Under the pieces are notes generated by a model, which was given only the letters and a program-made list of their open reading frames with translations, ran no database searches and was not told the DNA's origin. The position numbers were made by a program, and so were the translations under genes. From positions 1 through 64,000 of the forward strand of contig NZ_JARJHU010000002.1 of the NCBI RefSeq assembly GCF_029269825.1: a DNA stretch of 64,000 bases, given 5' to 3'. Of this stretch, positions 52,720 to 59,969 are shown piece by piece. This DNA is from Pedobacter sp. JY14-1 (GTDB lineage Bacteria; Bacteroidota; Bacteroidia; Sphingobacteriales; Sphingobacteriaceae). How positions within the stretch are numbered: the stretch's first letter is position 1; every line of letters begins with the position of its first letter.

Positions 52720-53805
52720 ATGCCAGAAAGTATTGAAGCCATTGAGTCCGCCGGTCTTACCTATGCCAACGACAGCCAGCCCGGGATCAGCCGCAAAGGC
52801 AGTCCCGGCAAATTCTTTTATATCGACCACGAAGGCAATCGGATCAAAGATGAAAAGCAGCTTGCCCGCATCAAAAGACTCGTCATTCCGCCTGCCTGGA
52901 CCAACGTTTGGATCGCCAGGAAGAGCAATGCGTATCTTCAGGTAACCGGTTATGACGGGGCAGGCCGCAAACAATACCGTTACCATCCGGAATGGACCTC
53001 CCGTCGCTCCGACAGTAAATATTTCCGTCTGCTCGAATTCGGCAAGGCTCTGCCTGCCGCCCGCCGTCATATCGCACGCGATCTCAGGCGCAAAGCCTTT
53101 GATGAACGCAAAGTGCTGGCCATCTGCATGCAGGTCATGCTTAAGACGCTGATCCGCGTAGGCAATGAATCTTACAAGCAGCTTTATGGAAGTTATGGCC
53201 TTACCACGCTTCGCGACAAACACGTGAAGATCGATGGCAGCCAGCTGCTGATCAGCTTTACCGGAAAAAAAGGCGTAAAGCAAAATGTAAGACTCAACGA
53301 CCGCACCCTGGTCCGGCTCGTGAAACAAAGCCGGGACATTCCGGGGCAGGAACTTTTCCAGTATTATACGCAAGGGGGACAGCACCGGGCCATAGACTCC
53401 GGCAAGGTCAACGCCTATATCCGCGAGATCACGGGCTGCGATTTTACGGCCAAGGACTTCCGTACCTGGGGCGGAACCCTTGAAGCATTACGCCAGCTGG
53501 CCAGATGCTGCAGCGAAGATACAGCAGCGATGACAAGGGCCTCAGAACGTTCAAAAAAGAAAATTATCGTTGAAGTACTGGACTGTGTCGCCAGCAAGCT
53601 GGGCAATACCAGGGCCGTATGCAAAAGTTCTTATGTTTATCCGGTCCTCCTGGAAGCATTTGAAAACGACCAGCTTTCCCGCTACCTGAAAAAGATCAGC
53701 GGCAGCCGGGGCGAATCCCAGGCCGACCTGGAAAACGACGAAAAGGTACTCATGCAATTCCTGCGCGCCGCACAAAGACAAAAAGCCGAAAATTTAAGCG
53801 CTTAA
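52720..53805 (+). CDS. DNA topoisomerase IB (poxvirus-like)
   Basis: Type IB topoisomerase of 361 aa that relaxes positive and negative supercoils via a 3'-phosphotyrosyl intermediate. The N-terminal DNA-clamp domain (about 1-105) contains SRKGSPGKFFYIDHEGNRI and YRYHPEWTSRRSDSKYFRL. The catalytic domain has Arg146 in IRVGNESY, Arg248 in AKDFRTWGGT and the active Tyr305 in CKSSYVYP. The start ATG at 52720 gives MPESIEAIESAGL; the longer frame begins at 52648 with unlikely residues. Bacterial copies are optional and often spread by transfer. The stop codon lies within an 18-bp palindrome. Confidence 0.93.
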   Translation: MPESIEAIESAGLTYANDSQPGISRKGSPGKFFYIDHEGNRIKDEKQLARIKRLVIPPAWTNVWIARKSNAYLQVTGYDGAGRKQYRYHPEWTSRRSDSKYFRLLEFGKALPAARRHIARDLRRKAFDERKVLAICMQVMLKTLIRVGNESYKQLYGSYGLTTLRDKHVKIDGSQLLISFTGKKGVKQNVRLNDRTLVRLVKQSRDIPGQELFQYYTQGGQHRAIDSGKVNAYIREITGCDFTAKDFRTWGGTLEALRQLARCCSEDTAAMTRASERSKKKIIVEVLDCVASKLGNTRAVCKSSYVYPVLLEAFENDQLSRYLKKISGSRGESQADLENDEKVLMQFLRAAQRQKAENLSA

Positions 53806-53821
53806 ATTGGAAACGTTCCAA
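53791..53821. repeat. Two back-to-back palindromes after the topoisomerase gene
   Basis: AATTTAAGCGCTTAAATT (53791-53808) is a perfect 18-bp palindrome covering the topoisomerase stop codon. It overlaps the start of TTGGAA-ACG-TTCCAA (53807-53821), a perfect 6-3-6 inverted repeat. No T run follows, so neither is a standard terminator. Confidence 0.6.
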
Positions 53822-53863
53822 AGTTAAAACACCCGATTAAGGTATCTGAATCAGGCATTTATA

Positions 53864-54079
53864 TTACTTTTCCCGGGGGGCATTCTTAACGGGATGCACC
53901 GGCTGCTCACTGGTTTCCCGTCTTTCGGCGGGGTTGTTAAAATGCGGCTCTTTTCCCTTATATACCTCGTCTTCGGGCTGCTTTACCGCCTTGTCGCCTT
54001 CCGGTATTTTACCCTTGGGAATTTCTTCGCGGTAGTTGCTGCTGGGTTTTTCATTCTTCTTTTTAGGTGCGCTGTTCAT
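53864..54079 (-). CDS. Small charged hypothetical protein
   Basis: A 71-aa frame with ATG start, rich in Lys, Glu and Pro (MNSAPKKKNEKPSS, GKIPEGDKAVKQPEDEV), probably disordered. It has no cysteine or membrane span and I cannot assign a family. It begins 22 nt after the NamZ-like gene stops, in the same direction, so it would be the last gene of that transcript. A hydrophobic frame on the other strand is only its antisense image. I think it is more likely real than not. Confidence 0.5.
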   Translation of the reverse strand: MNSAPKKKNEKPSSNYREEIPKGKIPEGDKAVKQPEDEVYKGKEPHFNNPAERRETSEQPVHPVKNAPREK

Positions 54080-54101
54080 AAAAGGATGTATTTGACAGAT
54101 C

Positions 54102-55379
54102 TCAGGGATACAACAAGTATCTTTTGCGCATTGTTTTGTATTTGCTCAGTCCCGGTTCCCAGCTTGCCCTGATCTCCTTTTCAGACTTACCCGCCATTAC
54201 CTGTTCCCTGAAAGCGGAAACCCCGATCAGTCTTTCAATGGTCCCCATTTCCCTGCTCAGCTTCGAATTAAAAAAATCAGCCTTCCGCGGCGAAGCCTTA
54301 TACAGTTCCAGCAGCCAGCTCAGGTTGAGTTGCCGGGTCCTGCGAAACTCCGATACATCATAGTTCCGCAGGTCGAGCCCATAACAGACCTGTCCCATAA
54401 ATAACGGCGTTTCCGACATTCCCTTTATGCTTACCGGTGTATAGGAAAAACTATATATCCCTTTCAGGTATGGCGCACCAATTACCGTAAACGGAAACTG
54501 CGTGCCCCGCCCATGGTTCAGGTAAATGCCCTCAAACAGGCAGGTCGACGGATATAACAGTATCGCCTGCTGCGTATTCAGGTTTGGAGAAGGCTTCACC
54601 GGCAGTTCATACGGCGTATCGTGCGTATAGTTGGACACTTTAATCACCCGGATCCGGCATTTCAGTCCGTTGCTCAGCCAGTTTTCACCGTTCAGCATCT
54701 GTGCATATTCACCTACCGTAAGTCCATGTACGATCGGGATCGGATTGATCCCGATACCCGATCTGTGCTGAGGTTCCAGCACGGGTCCATCTACATAAAA
54801 ACCATTTGGATTGGGCCTGTCCAGGATCAACACCTCTTTATCATTTGCCGCACAAGCCTCCATCACATGCTGCAGCGTATTGATATACGTATAAAAGCGT
54901 ACACCAACGTCCTGTATGTCAAAAACCATCACATCCACGTCCAGAAGATCTTCCTTCGTCGGCGCCGAATGCCTGCCATACAAAGACACCACTTTAATGC
55001 CGGTTTTCACATCCGCCTCATCGTTTACATGTACCCCCGCACTGGCGTTACCCCGGAAACCATGTTCCGGACCGAAGATCTTCACAATCTTCACACCCAG
55101 TTTCAGCAGACTGTCCACTGTGGTTTCTTTGCCGATAACTGAAGTCGGGTTCACGACCATGCCCACCCGTTTGCCCTTCAGATAAGGCACGTACAGGTCA
55201 GTTTGTTCTGCGCCTGTTTTCAGGGCGCCCTTTTCCCGTCCGGGTTTGTCAAAGTCTTCCGCCTTCACCTGGTAAGGGTTCGGTACGCCCGGATTAAAGA
55301 CCACTTTTGGCCACCCGCAGGCATTCAGGGAAACCACGATCAGTAAAGCATTCAGGGAATTCAGCAGCATAGAAGTCAT
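54102..55379 (-). CDS. namZ: NamZ-like exo-beta-N-acetylmuramidase (DUF1343), lipoprotein
   Basis: Peptidoglycan recycling enzyme of the DUF1343/NamZ family, 425 aa, which removes terminal MurNAc from cell-wall glycan. The signal ends LNAC with Cys21 as lipidation site. GMVVNPTSVIGKETTVDSLL, the conserved FGPEHGFRGNASAGVHV, VMVFDIQDVGVRFYTYI, LILDRPNPNGFYVDGPVLE and the glycine-rich GTQFPFTVIGAPYL are family signatures. The start may be Met1 or Met4. No NagZ or MurNAc-6P etherase gene is in the window. Confidence 0.9.
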   Translation of the reverse strand: MTSMLLNSLNALLIVVSLNACGWPKVVFNPGVPNPYQVKAEDFDKPGREKGALKTGAEQTDLYVPYLKGKRVGMVVNPTSVIGKETTVDSLLKLGVKIVKIFGPEHGFRGNASAGVHVNDEADVKTGIKVVSLYGRHSAPTKEDLLDVDVMVFDIQDVGVRFYTYINTLQHVMEACAANDKEVLILDRPNPNGFYVDGPVLEPQHRSGIGINPIPIVHGLTVGEYAQMLNGENWLSNGLKCRIRVIKVSNYTHDTPYELPVKPSPNLNTQQAILLYPSTCLFEGIYLNHGRGTQFPFTVIGAPYLKGIYSFSYTPVSIKGMSETPLFMGQVCYGLDLRNYDVSEFRRTRQLNLSWLLELYKASPRKADFFNSKLSREMGTIERLIGVSAFREQVMAGKSEKEIRASWEPGLSKYKTMRKRYLLYP

Positions 55380-55442
55380 AAAGTAAAGGTAAGTAAATGA
55401 GGGATAATTACTATATTGCTCTCAACAAACCAAATGATAACC

Positions 55443-58328
55443 ATGAGAACCAAACTCATTGCCGCCGCCGTAGTAGCAGTTGCCGCGTCAGGATACACGC
55501 TCAAGAGACGGACCGAACTGAACCTTGAAAGCAAACACTTTTCAGAAGAGACCCGGCTCTTCGTTCCCCAGGACCTCGAAGCCACGGTCTGGGCGGAGTC
55601 TCCCCAACTGTACAACCCCACCAACATCGATGTTGACGCAAAAGGCCGTATCTGGGTAACTGAGGCGGTCAATTACCGTAAGTACAACAACAGGGCACCC
55701 CATTTCCCGGACAGGGATGCAGGCGACCGCGTCGTTATCCTGGAAGACAAGGATGGTGACGGAAAGGCGGAAAGCTCCAAAGTCTTCGTTCAGGACAAAG
55801 ACCTGCTCGCACCGCTGGGTATCGCCGTCGTCGGCAATAAGGTCATTGTTTCCTGCGCGCCCTCACTGATCGTCTATACCGATGAAGACGGAGACGATAA
55901 ACCCGATAAGAAAGAAATTTTCCTCACCGGTTTTGGTGGTAAGGACCATGACCACAGCCTTCATGCCCTTTTTGCCGGGCCCGATGGCAAATATTACTTC
56001 AACGCCGGTAACGCCGGGCCGCACATCGTTACCGATAAATCGGGCTGGAACCTGCGCTCTGGCAGTAACTATAATGGCGGTTCTCCTTATAACAACAGCA
56101 ATAAAGGCGGTCTGGTGAGTGACGACGGGAAAGTCTGGACCGGTGGCATTGCACTCCGCGTCAATCCGGACGGTACCGGACTTAAAGTGCTCGCACACAA
56201 TTTCAGAAACTCTTACGAATATACGCTCGATTCCTACGGCAACATGTGGCAGAACGATAATGACGATGACGGCAACAAAGGCGTCCGCGTATCCTGGCTC
56301 ATGGAAGGCGCCAACATGGGCTATGCCAGCGCAGACGGTACCCGCCGCTGGGAGGCCGACCGCAGGCCAGATCAGGCTACGCCAATAGCCCACTGGCACC
56401 AGGAAGACCCGGGCGTACTGCCTTTTGGCGACAATACCGGTGCGGGCTCACCCACAGGCGTAGCCTTTAACGAGGGCGATGCCCTAGGTGAAAAATACAG
56501 GGGTATGCTCATGGCCTGCGATGCCGGCAGGAACGTAGTTTTTGCCTACAAGCCCCAGGTAAACGGCGCGGGCTTCGATCTCAACCGCCTCAACCTGATC
56601 ACCTCCCTGCCCGATGAGCAGGTGGCCGGGGCCGGGAGCAGTGCCAGGGATGGCGAAAAAGACAAATGGTTCCGCCCCAGCGACGTCACCGTAGGTACGG
56701 ATGGCGCTATTTATGTTGCTGACTGGTATGACAGTATGGTCGGCGGCCACCGGATGACCGATACCACAGGCACCGGCCGCATTTACCGCATCGCGCCAAA
56801 AGGCAAAAAACTCAGCAAGCCGAAATACAACCTGAAAAACATAAACGGCCAGTTACAGGCCCTGCTCAGTCCTGCAGTCAACGTGCGCAACTCTGGTTTT
56901 GTGCTGCTGGTGGCCCAGGGTGCAAAAGCAGTGAAACCCGCAATTAAACTGTTGGGTTCCGTTAATCCCTACCATCGGGCCAGAGCCATCTGGCTGTTGT
57001 CCAACCTGGGGCCGGAGGGGATAAAAGAGGTGGAGGCTGCTTTGAGATCTACCGATGACAACCTGCGCATTACCGCCTTCCGGGCACTTCGCGGTATAAA
57101 ACCGGATATCCTGGCTTATGCACAACAACTGGTAAAGGACCCTTCGCCAGCCGTACGCCGTGAGGTTGCGGTAGCGCTCCGCGACCTGCCCCTGGCCAAT
57201 ACCAGAGACCTCATTGTCCAGCTAGCCCGCATGTATGATGGCAAAGACCGTTATTACCTGGAAGCACTGGGTGAGGCCGCCCTGGGCAAGGAAGAAGAAA
57301 TTTACCATGCTGTCAATGCAGAAATAGGCGGGGCACCCCTGCAATGGAGTCCGGCCATGGCAGGTATTGCCTGGAGACTACACCCCAAGGCTGCCCTCCC
57401 GGCTTTGGTACAGCGCGCCGGATCAGACCAACTCAGTCCGGAGCAACGCAAACAGGCCGTCGTCGCCATCGGTTTCATACCCGACCAGGCAGCGGCTGAT
57501 GCCATGCAGCAACTAAGTGCCAGTAAGATATCAGGTGTGAAGGAACAGGCCCTGTGGTGGTTGCGCTACCGCCAGGGCAACGAGTGGAGCAATTTCAATA
57601 TTCAGCTGCCTGACGAAGGCAACAAAGCCAACGAACAGCAGCAGCAGAAAATGCTGGCCCATAAGGTAAAGCTGGAAAATAATGCAACGCCGCAAAAAGA
57701 CAAGATTACCGCTATACAGGCCATGGCCAAAGACAAGATCGGCGGGGAAATGCTTATCGGCCTTGCCGTAGACAAAAAACTGAGCAAGGAACTTACGGAC
57801 GAAGTCAGCAAGGTCATTTTCAGTAACCCGGACCAGACCGTTCGCGTGCTGGCCAGCGACTACTTTAAAAAGCCGGGCGGAGAAACCACCTATTCCATTC
57901 CGAGGATCGCCAAATTACAGGGTGATGCGGCTGCGGGGAGGCTCGTCTTCAAAAATAAATGTACCCCCTGCCACAAGGTAGGCAACGAAGGCGCAAGCAT
58001 AGGCCCCGAACTTACCCTGATCGGCAAGAAATTTGAAAAGAATGGTATGCTCGACGCCATCATTAATCCGAGCGCAGGCATGGCCTTTGGCTACGAATCC
58101 TGGCTCATCACCAAGAAAGACGGTTCCACCTTCTCCGGCTTCCTGCAGGCCGACGGCGAAACCGTGGTACTCAAAGGCATGGCCGGCGAGAAATACAACA
58201 TCAAATCAAAAGACATCGCCTCACGCAAACAGTTTGCGACCTCTATTATGCCAGAGCCTTCAGCGCTTCAGCTCAGCGAGAAAGACCTGGCCAATGTCGT
58301 GCAGTACCTGCTTACGGTAAAGCAGTAA
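55443..58328 (+). CDS. PVC-type haem-binding CxxCH / HEAT-repeat protein
   Basis: Large exported protein, 961 aa from MRTKLIAAA. An N-terminal signal or anchor (about 1-22) precedes a beta-propeller domain (about 35-450, with FVPQDLEATVWAESPQLYNPTNIDVDAKGRIWVTEAVNYRKY). HEAT-like repeats (about 480-760) follow, and a C-terminal c-type cytochrome carries the haem motif CTPCHK near residue 840. Related proteins occur in Planctomycetes and Bacteroidota (putative membrane-bound dehydrogenases acting on sugars). The substrate is unknown and needs a periplasmic cytochrome c maturation system. The longer frame starts at 55416. Confidence 0.9.
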   Translation: MRTKLIAAAVVAVAASGYTLKRRTELNLESKHFSEETRLFVPQDLEATVWAESPQLYNPTNIDVDAKGRIWVTEAVNYRKYNNRAPHFPDRDAGDRVVILEDKDGDGKAESSKVFVQDKDLLAPLGIAVVGNKVIVSCAPSLIVYTDEDGDDKPDKKEIFLTGFGGKDHDHSLHALFAGPDGKYYFNAGNAGPHIVTDKSGWNLRSGSNYNGGSPYNNSNKGGLVSDDGKVWTGGIALRVNPDGTGLKVLAHNFRNSYEYTLDSYGNMWQNDNDDDGNKGVRVSWLMEGANMGYASADGTRRWEADRRPDQATPIAHWHQEDPGVLPFGDNTGAGSPTGVAFNEGDALGEKYRGMLMACDAGRNVVFAYKPQVNGAGFDLNRLNLITSLPDEQVAGAGSSARDGEKDKWFRPSDVTVGTDGAIYVADWYDSMVGGHRMTDTTGTGRIYRIAPKGKKLSKPKYNLKNINGQLQALLSPAVNVRNSGFVLLVAQGAKAVKPAIKLLGSVNPYHRARAIWLLSNLGPEGIKEVEAALRSTDDNLRITAFRALRGIKPDILAYAQQLVKDPSPAVRREVAVALRDLPLANTRDLIVQLARMYDGKDRYYLEALGEAALGKEEEIYHAVNAEIGGAPLQWSPAMAGIAWRLHPKAALPALVQRAGSDQLSPEQRKQAVVAIGFIPDQAAADAMQQLSASKISGVKEQALWWLRYRQGNEWSNFNIQLPDEGNKANEQQQQKMLAHKVKLENNATPQKDKITAIQAMAKDKIGGEMLIGLAVDKKLSKELTDEVSKVIFSNPDQTVRVLASDYFKKPGGETTYSIPRIAKLQGDAAAGRLVFKNKCTPCHKVGNEGASIGPELTLIGKKFEKNGMLDAIINPSAGMAFGYESWLITKKDGSTFSGFLQADGETVVLKGMAGEKYNIKSKDIASRKQFATSIMPEPSALQLSEKDLANVVQYLLTVKQ

Positions 58329-58342
58329 TGTGACGCATAATC

Positions 58343-58382
58343 ACCCGGACCTGAACTTTCAGGTCCGGGTATTCAAATTATT
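58343..58382 (+). terminator. Terminator after the haem-HEAT gene
   Basis: 13-bp stem ACCCGGACCTGAA / TTCAGGTCCGGGT (58343-58355 with 58358-58370) and a minimal loop, followed by ATTCAAATTATTTT, a moderate T-rich tail. Confidence 0.7.
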
Positions 58383-58413
58383 TTGCGACTTTTGTGTGCA
58401 TACAATCATCAGA

Positions 58414-58446
58414 AGCATTAACAGGTCAAGAGCATTAACAGGTTGA
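58414..58446 (+). repeat. 17-nt near-tandem duplication at the permease start
   Basis: AGCATTAACAGGT occurs at 58414-58426 and again at 58431-58443, a 17-nt period. The second copy ends with the T of the TTG start codon at 58443. It looks like a recent local duplication. Confidence 0.6.
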
Positions 58447-59663
58447 ATACATCCTATTTCATCGCCAGCCGCATTGCCGTCAAATCCAACCGCACCTTCT
58501 CCAAACTGATCGTGCGCATTGCCATTGCCGGCGTCATGCTCAGCCTTGCCGTCATGATGCTTTCCGTAGCCATCATCAAAGGTTTCAAGACCGAGATCCG
58601 TGAAAAAGTACGGGGATACATCGGCGACATCCGCATCTTTAAATTTGACCTCAACAATTCTTTCGAGCTAAGCCCCTTCATACCAGATCCCGAGACCATC
58701 CGTAATCTCCGGAAGAACCCGGAGGTAGTATACTTTCAGCCCTATGCCACCAAACCGGCTATCCTGTCGGCCAATGACCAGGTTGAAGGCATTAATTTCA
58801 AGGGGGTCGATAAGACTTATCACTGGGACTTCATCCGGAAACACCTGGTCAGTGGTACGGTCATCAATTTCGCAGACAGTGCACAGGCGATGAAGCAAAT
58901 CATGATCTCCAGGTTTACCGCCAGCAGGCTCAACCTGAAGACCGGAGACAGCTTCATTATGCACTTTGTACAGGACCCGCCCCGAAAGCGGCCCTTTAAG
59001 ATCGTCGGTATTTACGACATCGGAGTCGAAGAAATCGACAAAACCTTTGTGATCGGTGATATCAACCTTATCCGAAGGCTGAACAACTGGAAACCTGGTG
59101 AGATCGGGGGCCTGGAGGTCCGTATCCGGGATTTCTCTAAACTGGCGGAGACTTCAACCGGTATTTATGAGAACCTGGAAATGAAACTCAAATCGGAATC
59201 GGTCCAGGAATATTTTCCGGCTATCTTTACCTGGCTTTCCCTGCTCGACGTGAATACCCGTGTGTTGCTGGTACTGATGATGATCGTCGGGGTCATCAAC
59301 ATGATCACCGCCCTGCTCATCATGATCCTGGAACGCACAAATATGATCGGTCTGCTCAAATCCCTGGGCATGGGCAATGTCAGCATCATGAAGATATTTC
59401 TTTACAACGCATTATATCTGGTCGGTATCGGCCTTCTGCTCGGTAACCTGCTTGGCCTGGGCGTTGGCATCCTGCAGCATTACACCCATATCTTCAAGCT
59501 GGACCAATCTTCTTACTATCTTGCCTATGTGCCGGTAGAATTCCATTTCACCGATGTACTGCTGCTCAATCTTGCAACTATCATCATTTGCACCCTGGTG
59601 CTCATTCTTCCTTCCATGCTTGTCAGCCGGATCAGCCCGCTTAAGGCGATCAGGTTTAAGTGA
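58443..59663 (+). CDS. LolC/LolE/FtsX-type ABC transporter permease
   Basis: Inner-membrane permease of 406 aa resembling the LolC/E/MacB_PCD plus FtsX group, usually a lipoprotein-releasing or export subunit. It has span 1 at about 24-48 (VRIAIAGVMLSLAVMMLSVAIIKGF), a large periplasmic domain (about 50-260) and three C-terminal spans: about 272-300 (LLVLMMIVGVINMITALLIMILE), 318-345 and 370-395. The start is TTG (58443); no suitable ATG exists before span 1. No ATP-binding subunit is adjacent. Confidence 0.88.
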   Translation: MNTSYFIASRIAVKSNRTFSKLIVRIAIAGVMLSLAVMMLSVAIIKGFKTEIREKVRGYIGDIRIFKFDLNNSFELSPFIPDPETIRNLRKNPEVVYFQPYATKPAILSANDQVEGINFKGVDKTYHWDFIRKHLVSGTVINFADSAQAMKQIMISRFTASRLNLKTGDSFIMHFVQDPPRKRPFKIVGIYDIGVEEIDKTFVIGDINLIRRLNNWKPGEIGGLEVRIRDFSKLAETSTGIYENLEMKLKSESVQEYFPAIFTWLSLLDVNTRVLLVLMMIVGVINMITALLIMILERTNMIGLLKSLGMGNVSIMKIFLYNALYLVGIGLLLGNLLGLGVGILQHYTHIFKLDQSSYYLAYVPVEFHFTDVLLLNLATIIICTLVLILPSMLVSRISPLKAIRFK

Positions 59664-59694
59664 TCCGCCATTTCAGGGCCTACTTATGTCCCGT

Positions 59695-59809
59695 TTTTGG
59701 TCTGGTTTTGGTCTGGTATTGGACTGGTCTCAGACTGGTCACCATCTGGTCCAACCAGTTTAAATACAGTTTAAAGCCGGTTTGACACCTGATGATGATC
59801 AGTTTTCGT
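59695..59809 (+). repeat. Degenerate array with 11-nt period
   Basis: Five 11-nt units ending CTGG at 59695, 59706, 59717, 59728 and 59739 (first two identical: TTTTGGTCTGG). They are followed at the same period by CAGTTTAAA at 59756 and 59767, CGGTTTGAC at 59778 and CAGTTTTCG at 59800. The second group is shifted one base relative to the first. An inverted repeat CTGGT-CCA-ACCAG (59746-59758) joins the two parts. The period is not a multiple of three and no start or RBS fits, so it is not coding. Confidence 0.6.
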
Positions 59810-59861
59810 ATTGGACATAGTGCGGAGCTAAAACGACGATACTATTATTTATCTGTCTTGG

Positions 59862-59894
59862 TATTTGGACTTAATCTAAATAGATATATATTTG
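59862..59894 (+). promoter_or_regulatory. Receptor operon promoter with embedded inverted-repeat box
   Basis: TTTG (59864-59867) - 19 nt - TATATTTG (59887-59894) is a perfect Bacteroidota promoter. Inside it lies ATTTGGA-CTTAA-TCTAAAT (59863-59881), a 7-5-7 inverted repeat with one mismatch, covering the -33 element and spacer. It is a good site for repression by Fur or another metal regulator. The same promoter and box recur at 63904-63936. Confidence 0.7.
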
Positions 59895-59905
59895 CGGTGA
59901 AAAAA

Positions 59906-59969
59906 ATGCCACACGGTTTAGGCCCCGTGTGGCTGCCGGATAACCGGTACTTCAACGTGAATTAAAGTA
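59906..59969 (+). promoter_or_regulatory. Structured 5' leader with possible 19-codon leader peptide
   Basis: Hairpin GCCACACGG (59908-59916) / CCGTGTGGC (59925-59933), then a small CCGG-ATAA-CCGG hairpin (59936-59947). An open frame from ATG 59906 encodes MPHGLGPVWLPDNRYFNVN and stops at 59965, 4 nt before the receptor ATG. The hairpin arms recur at 63952-63976. The predicted mRNA starts about 59900, so the hairpin is at the 5' end. Confidence 0.5.

Noticed and set aside
53894..54172. Plus-strand hydrophobic frame (92 aa) opposite the small charged ORF
   Set aside because: It is the antisense image of Lys/Glu-rich codons, which gives artificial Phe/Leu-rich stretches; it also runs into the NamZ gene. 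No promoter or family signal.
59695..59809. CRISPR array reading of the 11-nt periodic region
   Set aside because: Repeats are far too short, there are no unique spacers of 25-40 nt and no cas genes.
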